This document shows, piece after piece, positions 61,607 through 64,000 of a stretch of 64,000 nt of DNA; position 1 is the first letter of the stretch; every line of letters begins with the position of its first letter. The DNA is from Arabidopsis thaliana (Eukaryota; Streptophyta; Magnoliopsida; Brassicales; Brassicaceae), in assembly GCF_000001735.4 (NCBI RefSeq), contig NC_003075.7:6759001-6823000 (forward strand), read 5' to 3'. The notes beneath the pieces were generated by a model. That model had not been told where the DNA came from, searched no databases, and saw nothing but the letters and a program-made list of their open reading frames with translations. A program made the translations under genes and the position numbers.

Positions 61607-62634
61607 TATGTGTCTTGGGATTGATCTTCGTGTGTTGGCAGTTTATTTGCTTTCTTTGTTTTTAGTTGATGTTGTTCCAAATTTCAATAAATGGTATTGA
61701 AATATGTTTGTAACGAGTTAATAATTAATAAGACAGTCTTTTTTTGTATAGTTTATATAAACATGCGTTTATTAGATATGTAATAAACTATTGTCAGATT
61801 TTATCAGCAATACTACAAGAGATTTATTTCCACGAAAAAAAAGTTCAAGTATCAATAAAACATTTAAACTAAACCCCTTAAACTTGAATCCGTCTAAAGA
61901 AAATACCCTGAACTGATTAAATGGAAAGTATAATTTTGGTTTTAAACGACAAATCGTTTGGTCTACATACTCTAGGAAGCCGACACTTTCCAGTGTTATC
62001 GATTGAAGAATACCCAAATAGTTTTTCCGTCCGTGTTACTAAAATGTTATATAAATTCGTTTAATTATTTCTCATATATGTGAACTAGGGTTGCAGAACC
62101 CGAGTGCTTAAGAAAAAAACGATTGTCTTTCATCAAAAAAAAAAGAAGAAATTTAAATGGTATCTAATATCTATAACCATCTTCAACCAAGAGCGCTGCA
62201 TAAACGTTCACGAATGATTTGCCTAAACACATGTGTACAAAAATATTAGCAAAAAATGAACAAAACTAAACAGACCAAGATCACAATCACGACAACAAAG
62301 CTAGATTATCGAAAACAAAGATCTTTCTAAAAAAAATAAAAAATAAAAAAATATGTGCTTTAGTTGTATAACTTATGAGTAATTTGGGCCAAAATATTAA
62401 TATTGGGTTAAATCCTTTAAATTACTCAGATGTTCAAATTGTGTCCCTATTTATAGCTCAGCTCTCTTGGTTGGGTGGTGCTAATTAGAGATTAAGTTTC
62501 TCACTGAAATTCTAAAGTGGATTCTTTGTGATGAATCTCATTTTTCAATCTACAGGCTTTCTTCCCTTGAGGTGGATTGAATTCTAAACAAGAAATCTAG
62601 AAAACTTAGCATGAACAGATTTCTGTCGTTACTA
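61607..62634. other. Dirigent 3' UTR and spacer
   Basis: The start of this stretch (about 61602-61690) is the 3' UTR, which recurs in decayed form at 63911-64000. No gene lies between. Confidence 0.5.
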
Positions 62635-64000
62635 AAACATATAAACTTTTGTGTAGTCTTTTGCTCACACCAAATTAATTGCCTTACATGTCAAACGATA
62701 AAGATAATCATTTTATGGGGCGGGTAAGTGTTCAATTCTTTAGCTCTAGACTTTGTTTTATCTTAAATAAATTATTGTTAAGTGTAATGTATGAATCGAA
62801 GTATCAGTTGTTATTGATATATTCCTAAGAGGAAATTAAATGGCTTCGAGTTAATAAAAGAGAAGACAAATGCTAGTTGAGCCATCGGTAATTATATAAA
62901 GTCTTAAAACTTTGTTTTATTTCAAATTTTTTGGAAATATAGACAAATATTCAACAAACCAATTATCTGCGTTACTCAAACCCACTTTTATATCAAAATA
63001 AGAAAAAAAAATTGGATTATGTATTATGACTTGTGATGTTAACTAGGCCTGGACAAAATACCTAAACCCGAAGAACCCAACCCAAAAATATATATCCGAA
63101 TTCGAATCCGAAATTTTAAAATATTCCAACGGATCCTAAACTTCAAAACTCAAACCGATCCGAACCTTAATCCAATCAAGTACCTGAACATATCCTAAAT
63201 ATGTATACATAAAAATATTTTATTAGTAATAATCATATTTACAACAACCTAAGTGCCTATTTGGTTTTTAAGATATTTTGTGTATTTTGGATACTTTACC
63301 TACTTTTCGATAAATTTAGATAGAAAATACTCAAGTTTTTAAGAAATTTTTGTGTATTTTCAAGTAATTAGAATATATTTAGATACAAAATTTTGAGTTT
63401 TGGATATTTCGGGTAAACCCAAATCCGAACCCGACCCAAAGTCTTAAATATCCGAACAGGTTTTAGATTTTTAAATCCGAAAAACCCGAAGCCTAAAAAC
63501 CTGATCTGAATACCTAAACGCCCAAGTCTATTGTTAACTTGTGCATAGAATTAGAACTCCTAATTAATAAATAAGTATGTACAAGAGAAATTGACACAAT
63601 TAAACCTATTTAAGAGAAAAACTTAAATAGAGTTAGATGAGTTACTCAAATTAAACTCATTTATTAAATAGGGTCTCACACAAATAAATGGGTATTCATT
63701 TAAGCTCATTTATATTATGTTGTTGAAAACAATGTTATATGGATATAAATGCATGTGTTTAAATGGGTAAAATATATTTTAAATGGATTTAAATGGGGAA
63801 GATAATTTGGGTATTAGAGTAAATAGGATGGGTTAGCCTATATTAACATTCCTAATTGTGACTATAAGTAAAGATTTTCAAATCCCTCTTCATTATCCAC
63901 AACATTACTCATTAATATATGTCTTGGGTTTGATGTTTGTGTGTTGACATTTTATTTTCCGTTCTTGTAATTGATGTTGTTCTAATAAGTTCGAACAAAT
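62635..64000 (+). pseudogene. Coding-less remnant of a second dirigent copy
   Basis: 62640-62995 aligns with the dirigent promoter 60565-60940, with shared ATTTTATGGG, AAATGGCTTC and TCAACAAACCAATT in the same order. After a hAT insertion and about 310 bp of other AT-rich DNA, 63860-63912 resembles the dirigent leader, ending in ACTCATT. The next bases, 63911-64000, match the region just past the dirigent stop codon (TGTCTTGGG, GTGTGTTG, TTGATGTTGTTC). No dirigent coding sequence lies between. The window ends inside this copy. Confidence 0.7.
63044..63530. mobile_element. Second non-autonomous hAT-type element
   Basis: The left end reads TAGGCCTGGACA and the right end, reversed, reads TAGACTTGGGCG. 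The flanks are ATGTTAAC (63036-63043) and TTGTTAAC (63531-63538), an 8-bp target duplication with one mismatch. The interior is rich in CCGAA/AACCCGA motifs. It is related in design to the element at 8741-9395, encodes no transposase, and lies inside the duplicated dirigent promoter. Confidence 0.7.

Overview
The window is plant nuclear DNA. It has AT-rich intergenic DNA, short GT-AG introns with intact coding exons, a tRNA-Tyr gene with an intron, and plant-only gene families (WRKY, AP2/ERF-CRF, TIR-NBS-LRR, dirigent, TBL, RDR, SPA). The proteins match Arabidopsis thaliana genes that I recall as the chromosome 4 interval At4g11070 to At4g11180. Locus names are from memory; exon boundaries were worked out from the bases, and every CDS closes in frame.

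Layout. 0.3-1.8 kb: WRKY41 (+). 1.9-4.3 kb: 3xHMG-box1 (-). 4.7-5.3 kb: a promoter-like stretch (site II, TATA, telo box) with no recognisable gene behind it. 5.6-7.2 kb: TBL23 (-). 8.7-9.4 kb: a hAT-type element. 10.0-11.0 kb: a coiled-coil protein of unknown function. 13.2-17.7 kb: SPA2, which needs two GC-AG introns. 19.1-20.9 kb: mitochondrial EF-Ts. 21.5-25.4 kb: RDR2. 25.4-35.9 kb: a gene-free region holding a retroposon with a 17-bp target duplication, a diverged 3.4-kb tandem duplication, a 540-bp Emigrant-like MITE and a small LTR (TRIM) element. 35.9-36.8 kb: CRF1 (-). 41.1-42.7 kb: VHA-E1. 43.8-47.7 kb: mitochondrial IF-2. 47.7-52.1 kb: a repeat-rich promoter region with tandem repeats, a Harbinger-like MITE and a Helitron nested in another element. 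52.1-58.1 kb: RMG1, a TIR-NBS-LRR gene. 59.2-59.8 kb: plastid IF-1. 60.3 kb: tRNA-Tyr. 61.0-61.6 kb: a dirigent gene. 62.6-64.0 kb: a remnant of a second dirigent copy that keeps flanking sequence but no coding region.

Themes. Three organelle translation factors lie here (mitochondrial EF-Ts and IF-2, plastid IF-1). The two mitochondrial ones share a related leader just upstream of their start codons although their proteins are unrelated. RDR2, the polymerase that feeds RNA-directed DNA methylation, lies about 27 kb from RMG1, an immune receptor gene whose upstream repeats are a reported target of that pathway. Several tandem duplicates serve as internal controls: in three cases a neighbouring copy shows the sequence without the transposon insertion.
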